64,000 bases of DNA from CAZEBW01 sp964510205 (GTDB taxonomy: Bacteria; Chloroflexota; Anaerolineae; VGOG01): contig CAZEBW010000002.1 of NCBI GenBank assembly GCA_964510205.1, forward strand, positions 1 to 64,000, given 5' to 3'. Of this stretch, positions 56,915 to 64,000 are shown piece after piece. How positions within the stretch are numbered: the first letter of the stretch is position 1; each line of letters begins with the position of its first letter. The position numbers were made by a program, and so were the translations under genes. Below the pieces are notes generated by a model. It was not told the DNA's origin and did no database searches. It saw only the letters and a list, made by a program, of their open reading frames with translations.

Positions 56915-57370
56915 TCAGGGCTCCCCAACAGGCCGAATGGCTATGGTCAGGTAATCGGTTGCAGCCCAGGCGTGGAGGAATGCCTCGAGGGGAATGGATG
57001 TAGGACCGGTTGGAAGTGCTGGGTCATGCACCAAGGCACCTTCTTTGGTCAACTCAACGACAACCAAGGCATGTATGACTTCTTCCTCCCAGTAGGGTAA
57101 TGGCTGTGTCCAAACGTGGACGATACAAGGCCATCCAGCGGTCAAGTGCTCATGAACGATCGCTTGAGAGCCGGTCTGTACATAGGCACCGAATCCCAAT
57201 TCAGGCAGTCGCCAAATGATCTGAACGGGGCTCGTGCCTCCGGGGCGTGTCTTCAGGAGAGCACGCAGATCAGCCTCGGTGCGTTCACAGCCGTAGAAAG
57301 CCAACACCATGCGCACACAAGCAGCTAGACAACTATAGTCCAGTTCCTGCTCAAGATGTGGCACGTGCAT
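56915..57370 (-). CDS. C39-like papain-fold peptidase
   Basis: 151 residues. QELDYSCLAACVRMVLAFYG holds the catalytic Cys of a C39-type fold, IIWRLPELGFGA follows, and HALVVVELTKEGALVHDP carries the His and Asp. No signal or membrane segment. It overlaps the upstream 119-residue gene by 20 bases, so the two are coupled. Possibly processes that partner or another leader peptide; this is a guess. Confidence 0.72.
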   Translation of the reverse strand: MHVPHLEQELDYSCLAACVRMVLAFYGCERTEADLRALLKTRPGGTSPVQIIWRLPELGFGAYVQTGSQAIVHEHLTAGWPCIVHVWTQPLPYWEEEVIHALVVVELTKEGALVHDPALPTGPTSIPLEAFLHAWAATDYLTIAIRPVGEP

Positions 57371-57710
57371 AGAGCACCTCAGCTCGTTCCATCAGATCTT
57401 CGGGCGTTTGTCCATCGGCCACGGTTACCTCGCCCGTGTCTGCATCGACCAGCAGGTGACCGACGATGCCCAGGGGGCCACTACGGGAGGGAGCATATTG
57501 TACAGGCACGCGCCAGCCCAAAACAGGTCCCACGGCCAACTCCGGCTCGCCAGCGCAGAGCTGATCGCCTGCTTGCAGAATCAGGAACCGATTAGCCTTC
57601 TGCCGCGCAACATAGGCAGAAATATTGACCTTGGCGCTGACTTCAATTTTGACTGATACTTCACTGGAGGTAGGTAACTCTATTCCTGTAAGTGCCGCCT
57701 GTTGGGTCAT
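57351..57710 (-). CDS. Conserved-looking small protein coupled to the C39-like peptidase
   Basis: 119 residues. ISAYVARQKANRFLILQAGDQLCAGEPELAVG, WRVPVQYAPSRSGPLGIVGHLLVDADTGEVTV and a helical tail. It looks like a compact single-domain protein that could bind or inhibit the peptidase. AGGTGA upstream supports ATG 57710. Function unknown. Confidence 0.7.
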   Translation of the reverse strand: MTQQAALTGIELPTSSEVSVKIEVSAKVNISAYVARQKANRFLILQAGDQLCAGEPELAVGPVLGWRVPVQYAPSRSGPLGIVGHLLVDADTGEVTVADGQTPEDLMERAEVLYARATS

Positions 57711-57771
57711 AGATTCACCTCATCTCGTCTATTAGAAACCTTCGGTTAGAGTCTGATTCTACAAGCCGGGG

Positions 57772-58545
57772 TCAGAGACTAGATAGGACATCGGCAATGG
57801 CCTCCGCCTCTGCCGCCATCTGCGGATCCAGGTCGAAGACCGAGACCCCTCGGCGGTCGGCTTCGATGGCCAGGGAGCTGTCAGAAAGGAAGCCTATCAC
57901 CCGAAAGTCGGATAAGCTCTCGGCGATGAAGTCACGGTCGGACTGGCTGCGCACCTTGTTGCCCACCACGTAAACCTCTTTGATTCCAATGTCAGCCGCC
58001 AAACGAGAGATGGTTCGAGCTGTCTGCAGGCTGCGGCGCCCTGGCTCGACGACCACCAGCATAGCGTCAACGGCCCCAGCCGTGCCCCGGCCTAAATGCT
58101 CGATACCGGCTTCCATATCCAGGATGATCACCTCGGAGCGCTGCAAAAGCAGATGGGTCACCAAGTTCTTGAGAAGCGCGCTCTCAGGGCAGACGCAGCC
58201 GGTGCCGCCCCCCTTGATGGTGCCCATCACCAGCAGCCTCACGCCGCGCCACTCGGCCGAGAAGCGGTCCGGGATGTCATCCACGCGGGGGTTCAATTTG
58301 AAGTAGCCACCGTACTCCCCCGGCTTGGCCCCAGTGCGCTCGTAGATGAGCTCCTTTATCTCAGCGATGGGAGCGATTTGAGCCGCCTCCTCCAGCGGCA
58401 TGCCCAGCGCCGAGGCCAGATTTGCGTTGGGATCAGCGTCTATGACCAACACCCTCTGGCCGCGCTGGGCGTAGATGTAGGCCAGCAAGCTAGTTAGAGT
58501 GGTCTTGCCGACCCCCCCTTTACCGGTGATAGCGATTTTGGGCAT
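57772..58545 (-). CDS. cooC: CooC-like MinD/ParA-family ATPase
   Basis: 257 residues. ITGKGGVGKTTLTSLL is a deviant Walker A, IDADPNANLASALGM switch I, GGGTGCVCPESALLKNL carries the CxC that in CooC binds metal between two subunits, and LDMEAGIEHLGRG is Walker B. CooC inserts nickel into carbon monoxide dehydrogenase. No CODH gene is visible here. GGAGGAAAA before ATG fixes the start. Confidence 0.8.
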   Translation of the reverse strand: MPKIAITGKGGVGKTTLTSLLAYIYAQRGQRVLVIDADPNANLASALGMPLEEAAQIAPIAEIKELIYERTGAKPGEYGGYFKLNPRVDDIPDRFSAEWRGVRLLVMGTIKGGGTGCVCPESALLKNLVTHLLLQRSEVIILDMEAGIEHLGRGTAGAVDAMLVVVEPGRRSLQTARTISRLAADIGIKEVYVVGNKVRSQSDRDFIAESLSDFRVIGFLSDSSLAIEADRRGVSVFDLDPQMAAEAEAIADVLSSL

Positions 58546-58572
58546 TTTTCCTCCATACCAAATATCCGGTTT

Positions 58573-59571
58573 CTAATCAATGAACCTCTCCACAGTGGCG
58601 CCTTCCCACTGCTCCTGCATCCAACCAACGAAAGCTTGTTCCTTCAGAGAATTCAGTACTTCCGCCGGCAGAGGGACATCGGGGGCCTTTTCCAGGGTCT
58701 GGACGATGTGGTAGCCGAACTCGCTTTGCACCACCCCGCTGATCTGGCCGGGCTGGAGGGCAAAGGCTGCCTCTTCGAGTTCCGGCGACATCAACTGTCC
58801 TCGATGGAAGAAGCCTAAATCGCCCCCCGCTTCCCTCGTGTTCTCGTCCTGGGATCGCTCCCTGGCCAAAGCGGCAAAGTCCTCCCCCGCTTGCAATCTG
58901 GCCAAGATGGCCTGGGCCTCCTCTTCTGTCTCTACCACGATGTGCCAAGCGCGCACCTGCTCGCCCGTGGTCGGGATAGAGGCCGCGATCCTCTCGAAGA
59001 TGGCCTGGGCCAGCAATTGGAAACGGAACTCCTGTTTGAAATCCTCATAGGTCAGATCGCTGGCTTGCAGCCATTCTTCGAAACTGGCCTGTCCTCCCCC
59101 CTCTTCGATGCTCGCCTGGACCGCCGCCTCCAACTCCTCGTCAGAGATGGCCACGCCCTCCTGGGCGGCAGCCTGCTCGATGAGCACCTGCTCGATCATC
59201 GCGTCCAGAACCTGGCGGCGCATCTGGGCCAGCGTGGCCTTGCCGTCTTCGCTCTCCAGATCGAAGCCCTGCTCTGCCATAGCCGCCTCGAACCTGGCCG
59301 TCTCTGCCTGGTAATCGGCCAGGAAGATGGGCTGTCCGTTCACCAGAGCTGCCAAAGGCCGTTCACCGGTCGCTGTCGCAGAGGGTTTGTCTACAGTCGC
59401 CGCTGTCGGCGAGGATGCGACCACTGTGGCAGTCAGCGGCGGCGCCTCTTGCACAACTTTGTTGGTCGGCTTGGGCGTCGCTTCCTCGCTGGGGGGAACC
59501 TCTCTCGGTCCACAGCTCACCAACAAGCCTAGAATGATAACGATGACAAACCCCAGTCGTTTGTGGCTCAC
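58573..59571 (-). CDS. PrsA/SurA-like peptidyl-prolyl isomerase lipoprotein
   Basis: 332 residues. The signal peptide ends at a lipobox LLVSC, so the protein is anchored outside the membrane. A Thr/Pro/Ala-rich linker follows, then a SurA-N-like helical domain (VNGQPIFLADYQAETARFEAAMAE, MRRQVLDAMIEQVLIEQAA) and a parvulin domain (VRAWHIVVETEEEAQAILARLQAGEDFAALARERSQ, GGDLGFFHRGQ, FGYHIVQTLE). It assists folding of exported proteins. GTG start with AGGAGG. Confidence 0.88.
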   Translation of the reverse strand: MSHKRLGFVIVIILGLLVSCGPREVPPSEEATPKPTNKVVQEAPPLTATVVASSPTAATVDKPSATATGERPLAALVNGQPIFLADYQAETARFEAAMAEQGFDLESEDGKATLAQMRRQVLDAMIEQVLIEQAAAQEGVAISDEELEAAVQASIEEGGGQASFEEWLQASDLTYEDFKQEFRFQLLAQAIFERIAASIPTTGEQVRAWHIVVETEEEAQAILARLQAGEDFAALARERSQDENTREAGGDLGFFHRGQLMSPELEEAAFALQPGQISGVVQSEFGYHIVQTLEKAPDVPLPAEVLNSLKEQAFVGWMQEQWEGATVERFID

Positions 59572-59621
59572 ACGTCCTCCTCGCTACGAGATCATGGATA
59601 ATCTATCTTAGATGCGGAGCT

Positions 59622-59650
59622 ATTATACAAGGAGACCTCGTTTTGTGCAA
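59622..59650 (-). promoter_or_regulatory. Promoter of the PrsA/SurA-like gene
   Basis: Minus strand: TTGCAC, 17 bases, TATAAT, 51 bases before the start codon. Confidence 0.65.
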
Positions 59651-59671
59651 ACGGAGCATCGGGGCCAATAT

Positions 59672-59700
59672 TTGCCAAAAGGCTTCTCTTGTGATAGAAT
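59672..59700 (+). promoter_or_regulatory. Promoter of the surface glycosidase gene
   Basis: Plus strand: TTGCCA, 17 bases, TAGAAT. It is divergent from the promoter at 59622-59650, only about 20 bases away, so the two genes share one regulatory region. Confidence 0.65.
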
Positions 59701-59850
59701 ACCCGTCGTGTCAGGAGACCTCAGTCTCCATAGACCCAGATTGCAAGCCCCAAGCGGACGACTATCCGCGTTTTCACCGCTAGACTGTCGTCCAGTCAGA
59801 GTAGAATTGAATCCACTGAGTCTCACTATAAATCGGAGGAGAGAGAATCT

Positions 59851-62800
59851 ATGGAAGATAACCCCAACCCTTTGTCAGATACCCTTACCACCCTGTTAAC
59901 AAGAAAGTGGATCAGCCGCGGCGTCAACTTCATGCTGATCCCTTTGTTGATTCTAACGGCCTTGCTTCTTCCACCCATCTCGCTCAAGGATCGTATCCTG
60001 GAAACTGGCTACACCACCATCAATCAAGAGAACTGGTCGGTGGAGGACCCCGACGGCACTCGACTAGAGATTCCTCCTGCCGCGCTGTCCAGCTCGCTCA
60101 AGGTCAAGCTCACCCAGGTCCCACGCCTCGACTTCCTGCAAGGCTCGGCCGGGGAGGAGTTAGCCAAAGTAGCCCAAGCCATCCCCGACAAGCTGGAGAT
60201 GAAAAGCCCATTCTACCAAATAGATGTACAGGGCGAGATGCCTACGGAAGCGGCGCTCACCGTGCCCATCCCCAACGACTCCGAGCCGTACCGCACCCTC
60301 GACCTCTACACCTGGACGGGCGAGGAATGGCAGTGGCTTCCCGGCCACGTTATCGCCGAGGATGACGCGATCGTAGCCCGCTTGTCCTCTGTGCCCTCTT
60401 CGGTGGCGGTGATGCAGACCAACCCCACTGCCCCCACCGTTTCCACTGGGCTGTCCAGTGGAAACGTACCCCTCGAAGGGGAGGGCGTCCTGACAGGAGT
60501 CAATCCCCAGGGCCTCTATCTGAGCGAGGCAGGCAGAATCAGCGGCGATATGGAAGCCCTGTGCAGTTCATCGGAAATGGCCTCGTCCGCTGTCTTGCCC
60601 ACCCTGCGCAATTGGAGGGAGGAAGGCGACGTCAGGAGTGACCTGGTCAACAACATGCTGAATGACGCCGAACTGCGCTACAAGCATCTGGTGACCATCG
60701 CCTGGCTGGCAGCCGACAGCCCCTGTGGGGGCATTGACCTAGACTATCGAGGAATCAACGTCGAGCTGAAAGATGCATTCAGCCTCTTCATCGCCGAGTT
60801 GGCCGAGAGACTGCACGAGAACGGGCAATCGCTGACCTTGCGCGTTGCTATCCCCTCCGCCCCCCCTTCATCCCCCCCAACTTTGGGGGGGAAAGAGGGG
60901 GGGCGCGGGGGCTGGGACACAGGCGCTTACGATTGGCGCGCCTTGGGACAAGCGGTGGACGCCCTCAAGATCCCAGTTCCCGCCGATCCTGAAGCCTACG
61001 CGGCCGGGGGATGGGTAGAGTCGCTCCTGGATTGGGCGGTGGGTGAGGTGAATCGCTACAAGATCCAGCCGGTCATCTCCACCCATAGCCTGGAAAAGGT
61101 TGGCGAAACCATCACCAGAGCGCCGTACATCGAAACCCTGGCTCCCCTGGTCCAGATCGCCGTCGAGGCCGAAGACGCCGCCATTGATCCTGGCGAAGAA
61201 GTGACTCTGGCCCTGAGCAATCTGGAGGGAACAGACGGACTTATCTTCGACGAGGCCGCTGGGGCTTACTGTTTCCACTACGACGATGAGACAGGGACTC
61301 AGCATACGGTTTGGCTGGGCAACGCAGAGTGCCTGGCCCACAAACTGGAACGGATAGCGCAGTACAACTTGCGGGGCGTAACCGTGGCCCATCTGCTTGA
61401 TGAGGGAAACGACGAGAGAGTTTGGGAGGTCGTGCGCAGTTTCCGAGAACTTGCACCACCTCCGTCAGAGGAAAGTCAGTTCGCGCTGATTTGGACAGTG
61501 CAAGACACGGCGGGAGAACTATCCCAGATCATGAAGCCGCTGAACGATCCTCACTTCGTGTGGACGGCCGAGAAGCCAGGCGACTACACCTTCGCCGCGG
61601 CCATCTCTACCGACGGAGGGCGAACAGTCAGCCGCCGAGGCGACGTTGGCCTTCGGGTGCTTGAACCCACGCCGACGCCGACGCCCACTTACACCCCCAC
61701 GCCCACACCGACGTCTACCCCCACTCCAACGCCAACGTCAACGCCTACTCCCACGCCGACGCCCACCAACACGCCCACACCGACATCAACCCATACCCCC
61801 ACGCCGCTCCCACCGACAGCGACGCCTACGCCGGTGCCCAAGCCAACGGCAACCCCCAAACCCAAGCCCAAGCCGCTCACGGGTTACGGTTTCGACTACG
61901 GCATCCAGGTACATGCCATCAACCAAGACCACGGGCCAATCATCAACGCCATCCACGACCTGGGCTTCCGCTGGCTCAAGCAGCAGATCGAATGGAAACA
62001 TTACGAGCCATCCAAAGGCCAATACCAGTGGGGTGAAATGGACCGGCTGGTGGAAAGCTGCCAGGCAGCCGGCATCAAGCTGCTTTTCAGCGTGGTCAAG
62101 GCGCCGAAATGGGCCAGGCCAGGCAACACCGATCTCAGCGTTGAAGGCCCGCCGACCAATCCGCAAGACTTCGCCGACTTCCTGAGCGCCATGGCCGAGC
62201 GTTACAAGGGAAGGGTGCACGCCTACGAGATCTGGAACGAGCAGAACCTGCACTACGAGTGGGGCAACGAGCCACTGGATGCTGGCCGATACGTGCAGCT
62301 TTTGGCCGCGGCCTACCAAGCCATCAAAGCCAAAGACCCTGGCGCGGTCGTGGTCAGCGGCGCCCTGACGCCCTGTGGCGATAACCCGGGTCTAGCGGTT
62401 GATGACCTCGTTTACCTGGAGCAGATGTACCAGGCCGGGTTGAAGAACTACTGCGACGCGGTGGGCGTCCACCCCAGCGGCTACAACGTGCCGCCCGACG
62501 CCGACTGGAGGACCTGGAGCGATCCCATCGCTGCGTTCCAGGGTCCCAGTGGCAATCACCACCATAGCTGGGTCTTCCGCGGCACCATGGAGGGGTCCCG
62601 CAACGTCATGGTCGTGTACGGTGACAGCAGCAAGAGACTGTGGCCTACCGAGTTCGGCTGGGCCTCCACCGAGAGTATGGGCGTGGGGGCGACGCCGGGC
62701 TATGAATACGCCGGCGACAACACCGAGGCCGAGCAAGCGCAATTCATCGTTAGAGCCTACCAGATGGCCAAAGACTGGGGCTGGGTGGGGCCGATGTTCT

Positions 62801-62922
62801 TGTGGAACCTCAACTTCTGGCCCGTTGCTGGACCTGACAGCGAAACAGCCAAGTTCGGCATCGTGCGCGGCGACTGGAGCCCCCGGCCCGCCTACGCCGC
62901 CCTGCGCGATATGCCCAAGTAG
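59851..62922 (+). CDS. Large membrane-anchored glycosidase with GH18-like and clan-A domains
   Basis: 1023 residues. One N-terminal membrane helix (about 27-45). An early beta-rich region is followed by a GH18-like segment (CGGIDLDYRGINVELKDAF, LHENGQSLTLRVAIP). After an Ig-like piece comes a Thr/Pro-rich linker of about 80 residues and, from about 680, a clan-A glycosidase barrel with acid/base Glu in YEIWNEQN and likely nucleophile Glu in WPTEFGW. The linker suggests the barrel sits away from the cell surface. A palindromic GC-rich insertion lies in the GH18-like part. GGAGGAGAG supports the start. Confidence 0.82.
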   Translation: MEDNPNPLSDTLTTLLTRKWISRGVNFMLIPLLILTALLLPPISLKDRILETGYTTINQENWSVEDPDGTRLEIPPAALSSSLKVKLTQVPRLDFLQGSAGEELAKVAQAIPDKLEMKSPFYQIDVQGEMPTEAALTVPIPNDSEPYRTLDLYTWTGEEWQWLPGHVIAEDDAIVARLSSVPSSVAVMQTNPTAPTVSTGLSSGNVPLEGEGVLTGVNPQGLYLSEAGRISGDMEALCSSSEMASSAVLPTLRNWREEGDVRSDLVNNMLNDAELRYKHLVTIAWLAADSPCGGIDLDYRGINVELKDAFSLFIAELAERLHENGQSLTLRVAIPSAPPSSPPTLGGKEGGRGGWDTGAYDWRALGQAVDALKIPVPADPEAYAAGGWVESLLDWAVGEVNRYKIQPVISTHSLEKVGETITRAPYIETLAPLVQIAVEAEDAAIDPGEEVTLALSNLEGTDGLIFDEAAGAYCFHYDDETGTQHTVWLGNAECLAHKLERIAQYNLRGVTVAHLLDEGNDERVWEVVRSFRELAPPPSEESQFALIWTVQDTAGELSQIMKPLNDPHFVWTAEKPGDYTFAAAISTDGGRTVSRRGDVGLRVLEPTPTPTPTYTPTPTPTSTPTPTPTSTPTPTPTPTNTPTPTSTHTPTPLPPTATPTPVPKPTATPKPKPKPLTGYGFDYGIQVHAINQDHGPIINAIHDLGFRWLKQQIEWKHYEPSKGQYQWGEMDRLVESCQAAGIKLLFSVVKAPKWARPGNTDLSVEGPPTNPQDFADFLSAMAERYKGRVHAYEIWNEQNLHYEWGNEPLDAGRYVQLLAAAYQAIKAKDPGAVVVSGALTPCGDNPGLAVDDLVYLEQMYQAGLKNYCDAVGVHPSGYNVPPDADWRTWSDPIAAFQGPSGNHHHSWVFRGTMEGSRNVMVVYGDSSKRLWPTEFGWASTESMGVGATPGYEYAGDNTEAEQAQFIVRAYQMAKDWGWVGPMFLWNLNFWPVAGPDSETAKFGIVRGDWSPRPAYAALRDMPK
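60860..60903. repeat. In-frame palindromic insertion within the glycosidase gene
   Basis: C7-TTCAT-C7-AACTTT-G7-AAAGA-G7, a near-perfect inverted repeat. It encodes a Pro/Ser then Gly-rich stretch in the middle of the GH18-like segment without breaking the frame. It looks like a mobile palindromic unit that landed in the gene. Confidence 0.6.
61669..61880 (+). repeat. Thr/Pro linker repeat
   Basis: The ACGCCCAC-type hexamer and its variants encode a TPTPTP array with Ser and Lys variations in the glycosidase. Typical of extracellular linkers. Confidence 0.8.
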
Positions 62923-62940
62923 GCCTGGCCCTGAAGGGGG

Positions 62941-63363
62941 ATGATGATGAGAAACGAGAAACGCCACTCACTCGTCCGCACAATCTATCTCTACCTTTTC
63001 GCTTTGGTGGGATTGGCCTTGCTGACCATTGGCGCAGTCAGATTCGTGGACATGGGGCTGAAGGCTTTCGTCTTCACCCAAGCCGAGGACATGCAGCGGC
63101 TCTACCAAGGGCCTACCATGCCCTATCCCCCTGGGATTGAGAGACTTCAAGAGGCGGAGGGATTATCTGACGATGAGAAAGCCACCATCAAACAGTGGCT
63201 GGCGGACTACGAGGATTGGAAAGAGAGGAGATCCAAAATAGATCTCGTTGCCGCCCAAAGACACAGGGACGCCTCCAGCAGTTTAGCCATGATTCTGATT
63301 GGTTTGCCCTTATATCTCTTTCACTGGCGGATTATTCGAAGCGAAGTTAAGCGCGAGGAGTAG
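62941..63363 (+). CDS. Small membrane protein of unknown function
   Basis: 140 residues with helices at about 15-38 and 112-128, and a charged loop between (EDMQRLYQGPTMPYPPG, then EKATIKQWLADYEDWKERRSK). Three consecutive ATG codons follow GAAGGGGG; any could be the start. It lies 18 bases after the glycosidase, so it is probably in its operon. Some similarity in character to the DUF5671 type of membrane protein, but not assignable. Confidence 0.65.
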   Translation: MMMRNEKRHSLVRTIYLYLFALVGLALLTIGAVRFVDMGLKAFVFTQAEDMQRLYQGPTMPYPPGIERLQEAEGLSDDEKATIKQWLADYEDWKERRSKIDLVAAQRHRDASSSLAMILIGLPLYLFHWRIIRSEVKREE

Positions 63364-63499
63364 GGGCAAATAAGTGCTGCTCAACCCCTAGTATTGGAGC
63401 GCGGATCTGCCCCGCGCTCCTTGCTTGAAGAGCCCTTTCATTGCTGGTGGGCGGTTACCGTTTGTGCGTAGCTCGGCAATGTTAGATTACGGGCCAAGT

Positions 63500-63600
63500 G
63501 TCATTGCGAGGAGCGGAGCGACGAAGCAATCCCCACCGGTGCTTGCAATTGGAGGCGGGAGATTGCGTGCAACCTGCGGTTGCCTTACGCTCGCAATGAC
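63500..63600. repeat. Palindromic intergenic repeat (TCATTGCGAG type)
   Basis: GTCATTGCGAG (63500-63510) and CTCGCAATGAC (63590-63600) are inverted ends of a 101-base element containing GAGCGGAGCGACGAAGCAATC. This is a widespread intergenic repeat type (REP/MITE-like). Confidence 0.75.
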
Positions 63601-63633
63601 ATTAACTTAACATTGTCGAGGTAGGAGGCCAGT

Positions 63634-64000
63634 TTGCAGTCTCAGAGAAAGAAGAGCAATACGACCCAGTTGCTGTTGGCGATTCTATTGATAGCAATGG
63701 GTCTCTGTGCAGGAGCTTTCTCCATCTGGGCGCTGTTTATCTATGACCCCACGCCAGCAGCAGTGGTGGTCCCGGCGACGGCGACGCCTGCTGATACCCA
63801 TACCCCCACCGTCGGAGCAATGCCTTCACCGGCGAAAGCAGAGGAGCCTACCACAACCGACCTTCCCCCTTCACCCACTCAGCCTCCGACGGACACGCCA
63901 ACGCCGCCTGCCCAACCCGCGACAGACACGCCGATGCCGTCCACTCAGCAGCCGACGGATACCCCGATGCCGTCCACTCAGCAGCCGACGGATACCCCCA
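63634..64000 (+). CDS. Membrane-anchored Thr/Pro-rich protein, 3-prime end outside the window
   Basis: TTG start with AGGAGG six bases upstream. The first 40 residues contain a membrane helix (TQLLLAILLIAMGLCAGAFS). After IYDPTP the protein becomes a Thr/Pro/Ala-rich linker, ending in repeats of PMPSTQQPTDT. A catalytic or binding domain probably follows beyond the window. Confidence 0.75.
   Translation, partial: MQSQRKKSNTTQLLLAILLIAMGLCAGAFSIWALFIYDPTPAAVVVPATATPADTHTPTVGAMPSPAKAEEPTTTDLPPSPTQPPTDTPTPPAQPATDTPMPSTQQPTDTPMPSTQQPTDTP
63931..63996 (+). repeat. 33-bp coding tandem repeat, two exact copies
   Basis: Two identical 33-base units (63931-63963, 63964-63996), each encoding PMPSTQQPTDT. 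A partial third unit begins at the window edge. Confidence 0.85.

Overview
The window looks like a bacterial chromosome, most likely from Chloroflexota (Anaerolineae-like). This is an inference from the Thr/Pro-rich linkers in surface proteins, the style of the ArgS, MurE-like and ComEC proteins, and scattered IS3, IS21, IS1 and IS4-like relics. No rRNA or other taxonomic marker is present to prove it.

Layout. (1) 1-4.2 kb is GC-rich and built partly of degenerate tandem repeats; I see no believable gene there. (2) 4.2-25.9 kb is almost entirely on the minus strand and centres on arginine. In transcription order it holds four tRNA-Arg genes, an enlarged arginyl-tRNA synthetase, a fifth tRNA-Arg, a divergent EF-Tu, a 1063-residue protein made of two fused arginine deiminase domains, a DMT exporter, a PLP enzyme, a GNAT acyltransferase, a HAD protein, an IS3 insertion, an ATP-grasp ligase, a decayed carbamate kinase, ornithine carbamoyltransferase, ornithine aminotransferase and a MurE-like ligase. 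(3) 26.1-30.3 kb is a mobile-element and debris zone: an IS4-like element, a MITE-like inverted repeat, a restriction-modification fragment and two small genes. (4) 30.4-51.8 kb is a plus-strand biosynthetic cluster. It opens with a membrane-anchored SARP-type regulator and continues with five radical SAM enzymes, three UbiA-type prenyltransferases, two SAM methyltransferases and an ICMT-like methyltransferase, a glycosyltransferase, a PAP2-like phosphatase, a PEP-synthase-like protein without its ATP domain, a glycosidase-like protein and an MFS transporter. (5) 51.9-64 kb holds an IS1 relic, a tiny zinc-ribbon gene, two broken comEC copies, a C39-like protease pair, a CooC-like ATPase, a PrsA/SurA-like lipoprotein and a large cell-surface glycosidase, ending in a truncated Thr/Pro-rich membrane protein.

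The main discovery candidate is region 2. Its five tRNA genes have anticodons TCG, GCG, CCT, TCT and CCG. They read all six arginine codons without an inosine tRNA, and they sit with their own synthetase and an EF-Tu whose GTPase motifs are altered. Next to them is arginine catabolism (a fused deiminase whose first half has lost the catalytic Cys, OTC, OAT) and a set of ligase, acyltransferase, PLP and exporter genes. I read this as either an Arg-tRNA-fed biosynthetic pathway, or production of an arginine analogue with a dedicated resistant decoding set. Both are hypotheses. The second candidate is region 4, which looks like a regulated pathway for a prenylated, glycosylated lipid or terpenoid-like product.
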